Below, piece after piece: positions 35,949-45,278 of a stretch of 64,000 nt of DNA; within the stretch, counting starts at the first letter, position 1; the number at the start of each line of letters is the position of its first letter. Source of the DNA: PALSA-693 sp963729695 (GTDB lineage Bacteria; Actinomycetota; Acidimicrobiia; Acidimicrobiales; Palsa-688); assembly GCA_963729695.1 (NCBI GenBank), contig CAVSOT010000007.1, forward strand, positions 1,364,001-1,428,000. The letters run 5' to 3'. A program made the translations under genes and the position numbers. A model generated the notes under the pieces. It was not told where the DNA came from and searched no databases. It worked only from the letters and a program-made list of their open reading frames with translations.

Positions 35949-36590
35949 GTGTCCGTTCCCCTCCCCGCCGAACCGACCGAGCGCGACGCCCCCCCGGCGC
36001 CGGAACCGGCGAGGAAGGGACGATCCCGTTCGAGGGCGCGAATTTTCATCGAGTGGGGGATCATCCTGGCGGTCGCCGTGCTGGCCGCCGTGCTCATCCG
36101 CACCTTCATCGTGCAGCCGTTCTACATCCCGTCGGGATCCATGGAACCCACCCTCAACGTCGGGGACCGGCTGCTCGTCAACAAGCTCAGCTACCACTTT
36201 CACAGTCCGCGCCGCGGGGACATCGTGGTCTTCAAAAAGCCTGCGGACGACACCACCCCAGGTATCACCGACCTCGTGAAGCGGGTCGTCGGGTTGCCGG
36301 GGGAGACGATCTCGGCACGCGACGGACAGGTCTACATCAACGGCCGCCTGCTCCCGGAGCCGTGGCTACCCCGGGTCGACCAGGGGGTGACGACGTTCCC
36401 GAGCTCGATACCCGGTTGCTTACCGGCATCCGGCAACGGTTGTCGGATCCCTGCCGGCGAGTACTTCATGATGGGTGACAACCGCACCGATTCGTCGGAC
36501 TCCCGGGTGATCGGACCGGTCCCGTCCAAGCTGTTCATCGGTCGCGCCTTCGTGCGGGTCTGGCCCCTCTCCCGCCTCGGATTCCTCTGA
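35949..36590 (+). CDS. lepB: Signal peptidase I
   Basis: Removes signal peptides from exported proteins. A single N-terminal membrane anchor (WGIILAVAVLAAVLIRTFIV) is followed by the catalytic Ser motif IPSGSMEPTL (about residue 63) and the general-base Lys in VKRVVGLPGE (about residue 110). The GDNRTDSSDSR box is complete. 213 aa. It fits the neighbouring Tat export genes. Confidence 0.95.
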   Translation: MSVPLPAEPTERDAPPAPEPARKGRSRSRARIFIEWGIILAVAVLAAVLIRTFIVQPFYIPSGSMEPTLNVGDRLLVNKLSYHFHSPRRGDIVVFKKPADDTTPGITDLVKRVVGLPGETISARDGQVYINGRLLPEPWLPRVDQGVTTFPSSIPGCLPASGNGCRIPAGEYFMMGDNRTDSSDSRVIGPVPSKLFIGRAFVRVWPLSRLGFL

Positions 36591-36671
36591 CCCGCAGAGC
36601 GGGGTACGGGGCGGACGTTGGGCGGGGGTCCGGGGCGGGTTTCAGGCGGCGGCTCCGGGGGGCGGGCGGCG

Positions 36672-37391
36672 CTAAGTCCCACCTCCCGACCACTCCCGGA
36701 TCGAGTCCATCATCCGGTCGACGTGGTCGGAGTACACCGCGTCCACCCCGAGCTGCAGCAGCCCACTGAGCTGGCCCCGGGTTTGGGCGTCCCAACCGAA
36801 GGCGGCCAGGCCGGCTCCGTGCACCGCTTCGACGCCGGCCCGGGTCCATTCGCGACGGTGCAGGTTGACGGCGTCGAGGCCCCCCGCCCGCAGGTCAGCA
36901 ACACCGGCCTCGAGCCCTCCGGCAAACTGGTTCAGTCGGGTCGACACCACCAGCTTGACGTCCGCCGCGGATGCCCTCCACCGCTCCAGGATCTTCCTGC
37001 TGGGATGGCACAGCCACAAGCGGGACCGGGCGCCGGCAGTGGTGACCGCCGCCAGGATAGGACTCAACGCGGCCGGGTCCTTGACGTCGAGCGACAGCTC
37101 GAAGTCGGTGCCGCCAGCCTGGTAGAGCTCGGTCAAGGTGGGCACGTGACCCGGTAGTTGCGCCCGGGCCTGTCCCGAGATGGGCCGGCGCCGCCACCGC
37201 CCTCCGGTAACCCCGTCGTGATCGAGGACGACCTCGCCATCGGCGGTGACCCAGGCATCGCTCTCGAGTCCGGTGGCCCCGAGCTCGAGGGCGCGGAGGA
37301 AGGCCTCGATGGTGTTCTCCCGGCGTTCCGAGCGGGCTCCCCGATGGGCAAAACCGATGGGCTGCGGCGGCCGGGGCCACGAAGGTTCCAC
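36672..37391 (-). CDS. Glycerophosphodiester phosphodiesterase family protein
   Basis: TIM-barrel phosphodiesterase cleaving glycerophosphodiesters. The start region IGFAHRGARSERRENTIEAFLRAL holds the HRG...ENT catalytic motif, and the second catalytic stretch is VVLDHDGVTGG. ESDAWVTADGE supplies the metal-binding acidic residues. 239 aa with a GTG start. It is opposite to its neighbours lepB and tatA and probably has its own promoter. Confidence 0.88.
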   Translation of the reverse strand: MEPSWPRPPQPIGFAHRGARSERRENTIEAFLRALELGATGLESDAWVTADGEVVLDHDGVTGGRWRRRPISGQARAQLPGHVPTLTELYQAGGTDFELSLDVKDPAALSPILAAVTTAGARSRLWLCHPSRKILERWRASAADVKLVVSTRLNQFAGGLEAGVADLRAGGLDAVNLHRREWTRAGVEAVHGAGLAAFGWDAQTRGQLSGLLQLGVDAVYSDHVDRMMDSIREWSGGGT

Positions 37392-37538
37392 CCGCCCATA
37401 GTGGGTGATGGACTAGACCAGAGAGGGCAGACCGTTCGCAGGCGCTCGGACAGGAGCCCGACAACCCGGCAGGGAGGCAGCGATGAGCAGGCTGGCGTCG
37501 ACGGGCAGGGAGGCAGCGACGGCCCGGCCCCGCTGCCC

Positions 37539-37751
37539 ATGACGGCTGTTTGGCTGGTCCCCCTGGGGATCGCCGCGGTGGCGCTCGTCCCGCTGGCGGT
37601 AGCCGCCAGTCGGCTGGCCGGCCGGGTCGAGCTGCTTCGCCGCCGGGCCGAGGCCTATCGCACCGATCGGGCCGTCGCGCTGGCTTTGCAGGCGGATGCG
37701 GCCAACGAGGGAGGCGACCCGGCGGAGGGTGGTCGTACCCGTTCCTCATAA
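37539..37751 (+). CDS. Small membrane protein before tatA (70 aa)
   Basis: One N-terminal hydrophobic helix (VWLVPLGIAAVALVPLAVAASRLAG) followed by a charged helix ELLRRRAEAYRTDRAVALALQ. Not recognised. Just upstream a 19-residue frame starting at ATG 37483 after a good GGGAGG site ends with a TGA overlapping this ATG (ATGA), so a coupled leader or a frameshifted N-terminus is possible. A 15-base direct repeat (GCAGGGAGGCAGCGA) occurs twice in this leader. Confidence 0.55.
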   Translation: MTAVWLVPLGIAAVALVPLAVAASRLAGRVELLRRRAEAYRTDRAVALALQADAANEGGDPAEGGRTRSS

Positions 37752-37765
37752 GAGGCCGATCCCGC

Positions 37766-37771
37766 TACACT
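37766..37771 (+). promoter_or_regulatory. TACACT -10 box before tatA
   Basis: TACACT ends eight bases before the tatA ATG, without a ribosome-binding site between. Leaderless-type promoter. Confidence 0.4.
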
Positions 37772-37779
37772 CGGCCTTG

Positions 37780-38166
37780 ATGCTCAACCTGAGCCCCGAG
37801 AAGCTGCTTCTCGTCGGCATGATCGCCCTGGTGGTTCTGGGCCCACATCGGTTGCCCCAGGCGGCGCGCACCCTCGGACGGTTGGTGGCCGAGCTCCGCC
37901 GCATGTCGTCGGGGTTCGAGCGGGAGGTCCGGGGCGCCTTGGCCGAGCCGACTGAGGCGTTCAAGTCGGCGGTGGGGGAGTTCCGTCCGCCCGACCTGGG
38001 TCGATCGGTACGCGACGCGGTGAGCAGCACGTTCACTCCGTCGCCATCATCAGCACCCGTCTCGCCCGTCTCGCCCGTCCCGCCCGCCTCGCTGCCCACG
38101 TACACGGCCGCCCCAGGCGACGGTTCCGGCATGCCCGCCACCCCCGACGACCCGTCGCTCAACTGA
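37780..38166 (+). CDS. tatA: Twin-arginine translocase subunit TatA/TatB
   Basis: Component of the Tat export pathway for folded proteins. One short N-terminal membrane helix (PEKLLLVGMIALVVLGPHRLP), a Pro-Gln hinge, an amphipathic helix (ARTLGRLVAELRRMSSGFEREVRGAL) and a Pro/Ser-rich tail (about residues 85-128). The GP hinge and length of 128 aa lean toward TatB. Followed by tatC 12 bases later. Confidence 0.88.
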   Translation: MLNLSPEKLLLVGMIALVVLGPHRLPQAARTLGRLVAELRRMSSGFEREVRGALAEPTEAFKSAVGEFRPPDLGRSVRDAVSSTFTPSPSSAPVSPVSPVPPASLPTYTAAPGDGSGMPATPDDPSLN

Positions 38167-38177
38167 GGAGTCCTACG

Positions 38178-38966
38178 GTGGCGGTCACGGACGAGCGGCT
38201 GGACCCGTCCAAGGAGCCTGACGGCCAACAGGGCCAGATGACTCTGTTCGAGCACTTGGCCGAGCTGCGCACCCGGCTGCTCATCTGCATCGTGGCGGTG
38301 ATCGTCGGCACGATCGTGGCCTGGTTCTTCTACGACAGCATCATCCGTTTCATGGAGCACCCCTACCGCACCTACGTGCTGCATCACCCGCACAAGAGCC
38401 TTTCGCCGACGAATCCTGGCGCCCTGGTGACCAACGGCCCGCTCGAAGGCGTGACCACCCGTCTCAAGGTGAGCGCCTATGTCGGCATCGTGCTGGCGGC
38501 GCCCGTCTTGATCTGGGAGCTGTGGCGGTTCATCACGCCGGGCCTGTACCGAAACGAGAAGCGCTACGTGCTGCCGTTTGTCGCCGGGGCGATCCTGCTG
38601 TTCGCCATGGGCGTCACCACGGCCATTCTGGTATTTCCCAGGGCGCTCACCTGGTTGATCAATGTAAGCGGCGACGGCATCCTGCCCCTGTTCTCTCCCT
38701 CCAAGTACTTCTCCCTGTACACGGCAATGTGCCTGATCTTCGGGGCCATTTTCCTGTACCCCCTGATCGTGGTTTTCCTGCAATTGGTCGGCTTGGTACC
38801 GAGCGCGACGTGGCGGCGTTGGCGGAGGCCGGCGATCGTGGTGATCTGCCTGATCGCCGCGGTGATCACGCCGAGCAGTGATCCCTTCTCGTTCCTGGCC
38901 ATGGCCGTACCGATGCTGGTGTTCTACGAGTTGTCGATCGTCGTCGGCCGCCTCCTCCACAAGTAG
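38178..38966 (+). CDS. tatC: Twin-arginine translocase subunit TatC
   Basis: Polytopic Tat receptor. It has the family signature MTLFEHLAELRTRLLICIVAVIVG at the first helix, LKVSAYVGIVLAAPVLIWELWRFITPGLYRNEKRYV, and six hydrophobic helices. 262 aa, GTG start. Tat substrates are not obvious in this window. Confidence 0.94.
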   Translation: MAVTDERLDPSKEPDGQQGQMTLFEHLAELRTRLLICIVAVIVGTIVAWFFYDSIIRFMEHPYRTYVLHHPHKSLSPTNPGALVTNGPLEGVTTRLKVSAYVGIVLAAPVLIWELWRFITPGLYRNEKRYVLPFVAGAILLFAMGVTTAILVFPRALTWLINVSGDGILPLFSPSKYFSLYTAMCLIFGAIFLYPLIVVFLQLVGLVPSATWRRWRRPAIVVICLIAAVITPSSDPFSFLAMAVPMLVFYELSIVVGRLLHK

Positions 38967-38973
38967 CCTGCGC

Positions 38974-41617
38974 GTGAGCAGGGCGCGTTTCGAGGCCCAG
39001 CTCGGCTTCGAGCTCGACGACTATCAGCGCAAGGCGCTCGACGCCCTCGATGCCGGGGGCTCCGTGGTGGTGGCTGCGCCAACCGGCTCGGGCAAGACGG
39101 TCGTTGCTCAGTACGCAGTCGACCGAGCCCTCGAGGCCCGGGGAAAAGCGTTCTACACCACCCCCCTGAAGGCCCTTTCCAATCAGAAATACGCCGAGCT
39201 CGTACGCCGGCATGGGCCGGAATCGGTGGGGCTGCTGACGGGGGACAATTCCATCAACGGTGACGCACCCGTGGTCGTCATGACCACAGAAGTGTTACGG
39301 AACATGGTGTACGCCTCGTCTCGCGCCCTCAACGGGTTGCGCTATGTCGTCCTGGACGAGGTGCATTATCTCCAGAACGCCTACCGCGGGCCGGTATGGG
39401 AAGAGGTCATCATCCACGCACCCGCGGGTGTCAACCTGGTGTGCCTGTCCGCGACGGTCTCCAACGCCGAAGAGCTGGCTGACTGGATCCGAACCGTCCG
39501 AGGCCAGACCGAGGCCGTCATCGAGGAACGCCGGCCGGTTGTCCTGCATGACCTCTATCTCCTAGGGGACAGGGGTTCAGAGCGGCTGTTGCTGTTGCCG
39601 ACCCTCGTGGACGGCAGGCCCAATCCCGAGGCCGCCGGTCTCGACGCCAAGACCCTCAGGCGCCCGTGGGTGAAGGGCCGGCCGCGGGGCCGGCCCTTCA
39701 CCCCTCGCCGGGTCGAAGTCCTCGAACTGCTCGAGGACAACCACATGCTTCCCGCCATCTACTTCATCTTCAGCCGGGCCGCGTGCGACGACGCCGTTCA
39801 GCAGTGCGCCAGGGAGGGCCAGCGACTGACCACCTCGGAGGAACGACGCCAGATTCGGGCCATCGCTGAGGGCCACGTCGATCCGCTGTCCGACGAGGAC
39901 CTGGCCGTCCTGGACTACGCCACGTGGCTGAACGGCCTGGAGGCTGGCTACGCCGCCCACCACGCCGGGCTGGTACCGCCGTTCAAGGAGGCGGTGGAAA
40001 CCTGTTTCGCGGCCGGCTTGGTCAAGGTGGTATTCGCCACCGAGACCCTGGCGCTCGGGATCAACATGCCCGCCAGGTCGGTGGTCATTGAGAAGCTCAC
40101 CAAGTTCGGCGGGGAGCGTCACGAGTTCCTGACTCCCGGCGAGTACACGCAGCTCACCGGTCGGGCCGGCCGGCGGGGTATCGACGATGTCGGATACGCG
40201 GTGGTGCTCTGGTCGCCGTTCGTACCGTTCGATCAGGTGGCCGGGCTGGCCGGCGCCCGCACCTACGCGCTGACGAGCAGCTTTCGGCCGACCTACAACA
40301 TGGCCGCCAACCTGGTCCGTCGGTATCCCGCCGACCTGGCGCACCACCTGCTGAACCTCTCCTTCGCCCAGTACCGGGCGGACAGTGACGTCGTCCGCCT
40401 GGAGACGCAGCTCGAACGGACCACGGACGCCCTGGCCGACGCCGTCGCCGCCGCCCGCTGCGATCGTGGCGATGTCGAGGAGTACCGCAGTCTGCTGCGC
40501 CGCGCCGAGGAATCCGCCCGGCCCGCGTCCGCCCCCGTTGGGGAAATCGCGGCGGCCTTGGCCCGGGTCAGACCGGGCGACGTGTTGATCGTTCCGGGCG
40601 GCAAGTCCGGGGGCCGGGTGGCGGTCGTCTCGACGTCGCGTCGGCGGGGGGGCGATATCCGCGGTTCGCGCCATCACTCCCGAACGACGGCTGATTTCGC
40701 TCGGCCCGCGTGATTTCTCTGATCCGCCCGAGGTGGTGGCCCGGATCGGGGTGCCGAGCCCCTACGCGCCCCGGAACGTGGGGTTCCAGCGCCAGCTGGC
40801 TTCGGCCCTGATCGCGGTCCGGGTCGTGAACGGGGGCAACGGTCTGCGGGCCCCCCGTGCGCTCCCACCCGAGGAGAGTGACGCGGCCGGGGAGGCAGCC
40901 GACCTGGCGGCGAACCTGGCCGGCCACTCGGTGGCCGGCTGTCCGGACGTTCGGACCCACCTGCGGGCGCTGGAGCGAGCCGATCGGCTGGCGCGTGACG
41001 CAGAGCGCTTGCAGCGTCGGGTGAAGAGCCGTACCGAGTCCCTCGCTCGCCAGTTCGATCGGGTGCTGCGGGTGCTGGAGGCGTGGGGGTACGTAGACGG
41101 GTGGTCCTTGACCGGGTCCGGAGAGCGCCTGGCCCGCCTGTACCACGAATCGGACCTGCTCGTCGCCGAGTGCGTGGGCCAGGGCCTGTTGGCCGGTTTG
41201 GATGTACCCGAGCTGGCGGGGATCGTCTCGGTGTTCACCTTCGAAAGTCGGGGGCCAGGCGATGCCACCAGTTGGTTTCCCACGCCCCGGATTCGGCGGC
41301 GCTGGGCGGCCATCGACGAACTGGCCCGAGAGCTCAACGCGGCCGAGGAGGAGGCGGGCCTACCGCTGACCCGCCGCCCCGATCCTGGGTTTGTCGGCCT
41401 GGCTCACGCCTGGGCCGCGGGCGAGGATCTGGCCGAGGTAATTGCGGACGAGGATGTGTCCGGGGGCGACTTCGTCCGCAACGTCAAGCAGCTGATCGAC
41501 CTGCTCCGTCAGCTGGGTGATCAGAACGTCGACCCGGCGGAGGCCCGGTCGGCCCGGGCCGCCGCGGATGCCATGTACCGGGGCGTGATCGCCGCCTCCT
41601 CGGTGCTCGGCGGGTGA
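38974..41617 (+). CDS. helY: HelY-type Ski2/Mtr4-like RNA helicase (frameshifted)
   Basis: DEAD/DExH helicase of the actinobacterial HelY family, usually linked to the tat/paf region. Motif I is VVAAPTGSGKTVVAQY, motif II VLDEVHYL, motif III CLSATVSNAEEL, and motif VI QLTGRAGRRGID. The C-terminal DSHCT-like domain (LARQFDRVLRVLEAWGYVDG) continues in another frame after a break near 40650, in a run of seven G. One base repairs it. A perfect 16-bp inverted repeat lies inside the coding sequence at 39668-39703. GTG start eight bases after tatC. Confidence 0.9.
39668..39703. repeat. 16-bp perfect hairpin inside helY
   Basis: Arms GGGTGAAGGGCCGGCC (39668-39683) and GGCCGGCCCTTCACCC (39688-39703) with a four-base loop. 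It encodes the palindromic-looking peptide VKGRPRGRPFTP between the two helicase domains. Confidence 0.8.
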
Positions 41618-41704
41618 GGTAGCCGGTGGGACGACCCCGGCGACGGGTGACGAGGCGCAGATCCCCCACGTGATCGGTACCCCCCCTTAGGCTGGGCCAC
41701 CTCC

Positions 41705-43360
41705 ATGGGGATCCGAGAGACGGGCATCTACGCGGTCGAGGAATGGACCGACGACGAGGCGGAGATCCTGCGCCGCTATTTCACCGATCTCGAGGGCCCG
41801 GTGTTCGCCCTGGTCAATCTGCCCGAGGTCGTCAAGGGCGCCCTGTTTGCTCGATACTCCCGCACGGCCAAGAGCTTGCGGCGCCTCTTCCTCGACGAGT
41901 TCGTCGGAGACCTCGACATCAGCGGGGACCACGGCGTCGACGCCACCGTCGGTCTCGCTCGAGCGGAGCAACTCTACGACCGGGTGTTTTTCGAGTACGG
42001 CGACGACTCGGTGGCCCAGCTCGGGGGCGTGCATCTGGCCTGCGAGCAGGCGTCGAACCTCCTGACCAAAGTGCTGGAGCGGGGGCGGCTGATGTCGTAC
42101 ATGGAGAAGTCGACCCGGTACGTGGCCTACGACACCCGGCTCCCGAATGGGCGTTTTCGCTACTTTCGCGCCCCGCAGATACTCGAATCGCCCCTCGGCG
42201 CCCGCTACGTGGGGGACATGGACCGGCTGTTTGACGCCTACGCCGAGCTCCTGCCCGTGCTCCAGTCCTGGTTTGCGGCTCGGTATCCCAAGGCCGACTC
42301 CGACTCGGACTTCGTGTGGCGGCAGTCCGTTCGGGCCAAGGCCTTCGACGCCCTGCGCGGCATGTTGCCCGCGGCGGCCATGTCGAATCTCGGCATCTAC
42401 GCCAGCGGACAGGCCTACGAAGCCCTCCTGATCCGCATGCGGGCCCACCCGCTACCAGAAGCCCGATCCTACGCGGACATGATGCTGACCCAGCTGCGCA
42501 AGGTGATCCCGTCCTGGGTCAAGCGGGTGGACGTCGAAGACCGTGGCGCCGCCCACTCCACGTATCTGGAGCACAACGAGCGGGCGATGCAGGAGCTGGC
42601 CGAGGGCCTGTTCGCGGGCGAGGAGGTTGGCGCCGACGCTGGCCCGGGGGGTGACCCTGAGGTCACCTTGGTGGGCTGGGACCCGGACGCCGAAGTGAAG
42701 CTGCTGGCCGCCATGCTGTACCCGTACACCCATCTCCCCGAGCACCGGATTCAGGCTCGCGTCGACGGGCTGTCGCACGAGGAGCGCCAGGAGATCGTCC
42801 GCCGGTACGTCGGTGACCGGACCAATCGGCGGCATCGGCCCGGCCGGGCGTTGGAGCGGGCCGACTATCGCTTCGACGTGGTCTCGGACTACGGCGCCTT
42901 TCGGGACCTGCAGCGCCACCGGCTGCTGACCATCGAATGGCAGGACCTCACTCCGGCGCACGGCTTCACCATGCCTCGCTCGGTCAGTGCGGCCGGGGGA
43001 GAGGACGTCTACGTGCGGGCCATGGGGCGGTCGGCCGCCCTGCACGAGGCCCTGGCGGCGCGCTTCTCGCTGACCGAAGCGGCCTACGCGGTGGCGCTGG
43101 CGTACCGGATCCGCTACGTCATGCAGTTCAACGCTCGGGAGGCGATGCATCTCATCGAGTTGCGAACCGGGCCACAGGGGCATCCGGAGTACCGGAAGGT
43201 CTGTCAGCAGATGCATCGCCTGATCCTCGAGAAAGCGGGCCACCGATCGGTGGCCGCCTTGATGGGTTTTGTCGACGAGGCCGACTACGAGGAAGAGGGC
43301 TTGGAACGCTTGGCAGGGGAGCGGCGGGCCCAGGACCGCCGTCAACAACCCCAACTCTAA
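41705..43360 (+). CDS. thyX: Double-length ThyX-like protein
   Basis: A 551-aa protein with two ThyX-like halves, in place of the usual ~230 aa. First half: LFARYSRTAKSLRRLF, YGDDSVAQLGGVHLACEQ and SYMEKSTRYVAYD. Second half: DVVSDYGAFRDLQRHRLLTIEWQ and FNAREAMHLIELRTGPQGHPEYR. Neither half has the full canonical RHRxxSxNExSxRY motif, which seems to be shared between them (QRHRLLTIEWQ; STRY). ThyX makes dTMP using FAD and folate. Whether this form is active thymidylate synthase is uncertain. A TAGGCT box 11 bases before the ATG may be its promoter. Confidence 0.82.
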   Translation: MGIRETGIYAVEEWTDDEAEILRRYFTDLEGPVFALVNLPEVVKGALFARYSRTAKSLRRLFLDEFVGDLDISGDHGVDATVGLARAEQLYDRVFFEYGDDSVAQLGGVHLACEQASNLLTKVLERGRLMSYMEKSTRYVAYDTRLPNGRFRYFRAPQILESPLGARYVGDMDRLFDAYAELLPVLQSWFAARYPKADSDSDFVWRQSVRAKAFDALRGMLPAAAMSNLGIYASGQAYEALLIRMRAHPLPEARSYADMMLTQLRKVIPSWVKRVDVEDRGAAHSTYLEHNERAMQELAEGLFAGEEVGADAGPGGDPEVTLVGWDPDAEVKLLAAMLYPYTHLPEHRIQARVDGLSHEERQEIVRRYVGDRTNRRHRPGRALERADYRFDVVSDYGAFRDLQRHRLLTIEWQDLTPAHGFTMPRSVSAAGGEDVYVRAMGRSAALHEALAARFSLTEAAYAVALAYRIRYVMQFNAREAMHLIELRTGPQGHPEYRKVCQQMHRLILEKAGHRSVAALMGFVDEADYEEEGLERLAGERRAQDRRQQPQL

Positions 43361-43387
43361 CCCGTATGTATAACGCTATAGTTGAGG

Positions 43388-43416
43388 TTGACCCGACCGA
43401 ATCCAGTGGATTATGT
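43388..43416 (+). promoter_or_regulatory. Sigma-70-type promoter before LysM gene
   Basis: TTGACC (43388-43393), 17 bases, TTATGT (43411-43416). The region is notably AT-richer than its surroundings and lies about 80 bases upstream of the LysM gene start. Confidence 0.5.
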
Positions 43417-43496
43417 TGAAAGAGGGGTTGCTGAGGCTGCTGTTGATATTGTAGGTTTACCCGGCGCGGGCGGAGGGATCGGACCTCTTTATACTC

Positions 43497-44285
43497 ATGC
43501 GCCGTCATTTCCGTTTGACCGCCGTGGTGCTCAGCCTCGGGTTGCTGATCGCCGCCGGCGCCGCCGGTTTTGTCACGTCCAGCGTGCACGTCGTGCAGCC
43601 AGGCGACACCCTGTGGGCGATATCCCGGGCCAACGGCCTCACCGTGGCCCAGCTGGCTGCCGCCAACAACATGGGGGAAAATGACCTGCTCCTCATCGGC
43701 CGCCACCTGTACATCCCCTTGTCCGGTAGCGGCTCTACCAGTTCGGCTGCCGTCTCCACCGCGTCGAGCAGCACCGGGTCGTCGAGTAGCGGGTCATCGA
43801 GCGCGAGCAACCCGTCGACCTTCTGTTCGACTTTCAGTGAAAGTGGGGGTCCGTGGGGGGTCCTGCCGAGCCTGCTCCAGGAGTCGCCATCGCGCCTGGC
43901 CTTGCAGCCCCTGTTCATCCATTGGGCCTCGTACTACGGGTTGTCCCTGCCCCTCCTGGAGGCGATCGCCTGGCAGGAGTCCGGGTGGCAGCAAGGGGTG
44001 ACCTCGTCGGTCGGGGCCGTCGGGACCGGACAGATCATGCCCGCCACCGCCACCTTCATCAGTGGATCCCTCATCGGGATGCCGATGAACATCAACTCGG
44101 TGTCGGACAACATCCGGATGTCGGCGGCCTTCCTCGCCTATCTGGCGGATATCGAAGGCAACAATCGTTGCCGGACGATCGCCGCCTACTACGAGGGTCC
44201 GGTCAACCTGAGCACCTACGGCGTCTTCCCCGAGTCCCAGGTGTACGTGGCCAGCGTCGAAGCCCTCATCCCCAGGTTCGAGTAG
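43497..44285 (+). CDS. LysM-domain lytic transglycosylase
   Basis: Secreted cell-wall hydrolase. Signal peptide (RRHFRLTAVVLSLGLLIAAGAAGF), one LysM peptidoglycan-binding domain (VHVVQPGDTLWAISRANGL, about residues 30-75), a Ser-rich linker (about 76-108) and an SLT-type domain with catalytic Glu in AIAWQESGWQQG and GAVGTGQIMPATA. 262 aa. TATACT directly precedes the ATG, so the exact start is uncertain; the true transcript probably begins at the upstream promoter. Confidence 0.88.
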   Translation: MRRHFRLTAVVLSLGLLIAAGAAGFVTSSVHVVQPGDTLWAISRANGLTVAQLAAANNMGENDLLLIGRHLYIPLSGSGSTSSAAVSTASSSTGSSSSGSSSASNPSTFCSTFSESGGPWGVLPSLLQESPSRLALQPLFIHWASYYGLSLPLLEAIAWQESGWQQGVTSSVGAVGTGQIMPATATFISGSLIGMPMNINSVSDNIRMSAAFLAYLADIEGNNRCRTIAAYYEGPVNLSTYGVFPESQVYVASVEALIPRFE

Positions 44286-44796
44286 GGGCGCCGGCGATGG
44301 CTCCTCACGTGCCGTGGTCGCTTGGCTGGGCTCGGCAAGTTGGCGCGGCAGGCGCCCGACGGCACGTGAGGGCCCCGGCGATTTTTTTCCAGGGTGCTGA
44401 CCTGGACTGACGCGCAAAACTGCAGGTCAGAGGGCTGTCACCGCGCTTGACGGGCCGGGCGGATGCGGCCAACATCGCGGACGCATCAAGAGGTGGTACC
44501 CCCAAATCGGCGGGGCGACCGCCAGGGCAGGGTGGCCAGAAAACCAAGTAGACAACGTCTGTGTGAAGCCGTGGCCCGCAAGCCGGGGGGTGAACTGGAC
44601 CAGACGGCACCAACGGTCCACTGGCCACCCCGCCCCTGGTGCTGGCCAGGCGCCACGACCCCGGGAATATCAAGCGCCCGCTTCCCGTTGTGGCGTTGGC
44701 TGATCGGGGCTGGATGAGGTCTAGTATCCGCCCGCCGGAGCAGCCGAAGCCCACCCCAACCGCATCGCACTGACCACGTGTGAAGGACGCAGCACC
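44286..44796. other. Intergenic region after LysM gene
   Basis: A 511-base gap. It starts with a long stem-loop and T-run (44303-44388), then GC-rich sequence with no coding support. TAGTAT at 44722-44727 may be a -10 for the following acidic protein, whose ATG has a GAAGGA ribosome-binding site (44782-44787). Confidence 0.5.
44303..44388 (+). terminator. Stem-loop followed by T-run
   Basis: Twelve-base arms (CCTCACGTGCCG at 44303-44314, its complement at 44360-44371) enclose 45 bases that can fold further; a run of seven T (44382-44388) follows. The loop is larger than in a textbook terminator, and the T-run is ten bases away, so confidence is moderate. Confidence 0.45.
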
Positions 44797-45277
44797 ATGC
44801 CGACAGACGACCTAGATGACGATCTCCTCGACGAGCAGGCGGACCTGCCCGAGGACCTCGACGAAGCCGACCTCGAGGACCTGGAGGAGGACGACGACGG
44901 CGAGGTCATCGATGACGAGGTCATCGATGACGACAGCCTCGACGAGGACACCCTCGAGGACGACGTCGACACTCCCCCCGAAGTAGAGGCCAAGGTCGCA
45001 CGCGATGACGACGAGGAGGAGGAGGACGACGACGACGAGGACTCCGACGACGTAGAGGCAAGTCTCGACGTCATCCTCAAGGAGAGACTTGTCGTCGCAG
45101 ACGACGAGGACGAAGACGACGACGAGGAGATAGGCGATCCCGACGAGCGGGGTGACAGCCCGCAGCGCGGTCCTACCCAAGCAGCCGGGCGAGTTCGTGT
45201 GTCAGTCCTGCTTCCTGGTCAAGCACCCCAGCCAGCTCGCCGATCCGGCCCGGACGTTGTGCCGGGACTGCGTGTGA
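44797..45277 (+). CDS. DUF4193-type acidic zinc-finger protein (frameshifted)
   Basis: A highly acidic protein (long Asp/Glu runs over about residues 4-120). In the shifted frame after a break near 45158 it ends VLPKQPGEFVCQSCFLV then LCRDCV, the paired CxxC zinc ribbon of the actinobacterial DUF4193 family. The unrepaired frame lacks this finger. The acidic region is longer than in the usual ~100-aa members. Function unknown. Confidence 0.75.
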
Positions 45278-45278
45278 C

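Noticed and set aside
43417..43496. c-di-AMP (ydaO) riboswitch in front of the LysM gene.
   Set aside because: The leader is only about 80 bases, too short, and lacks the expected conserved core.
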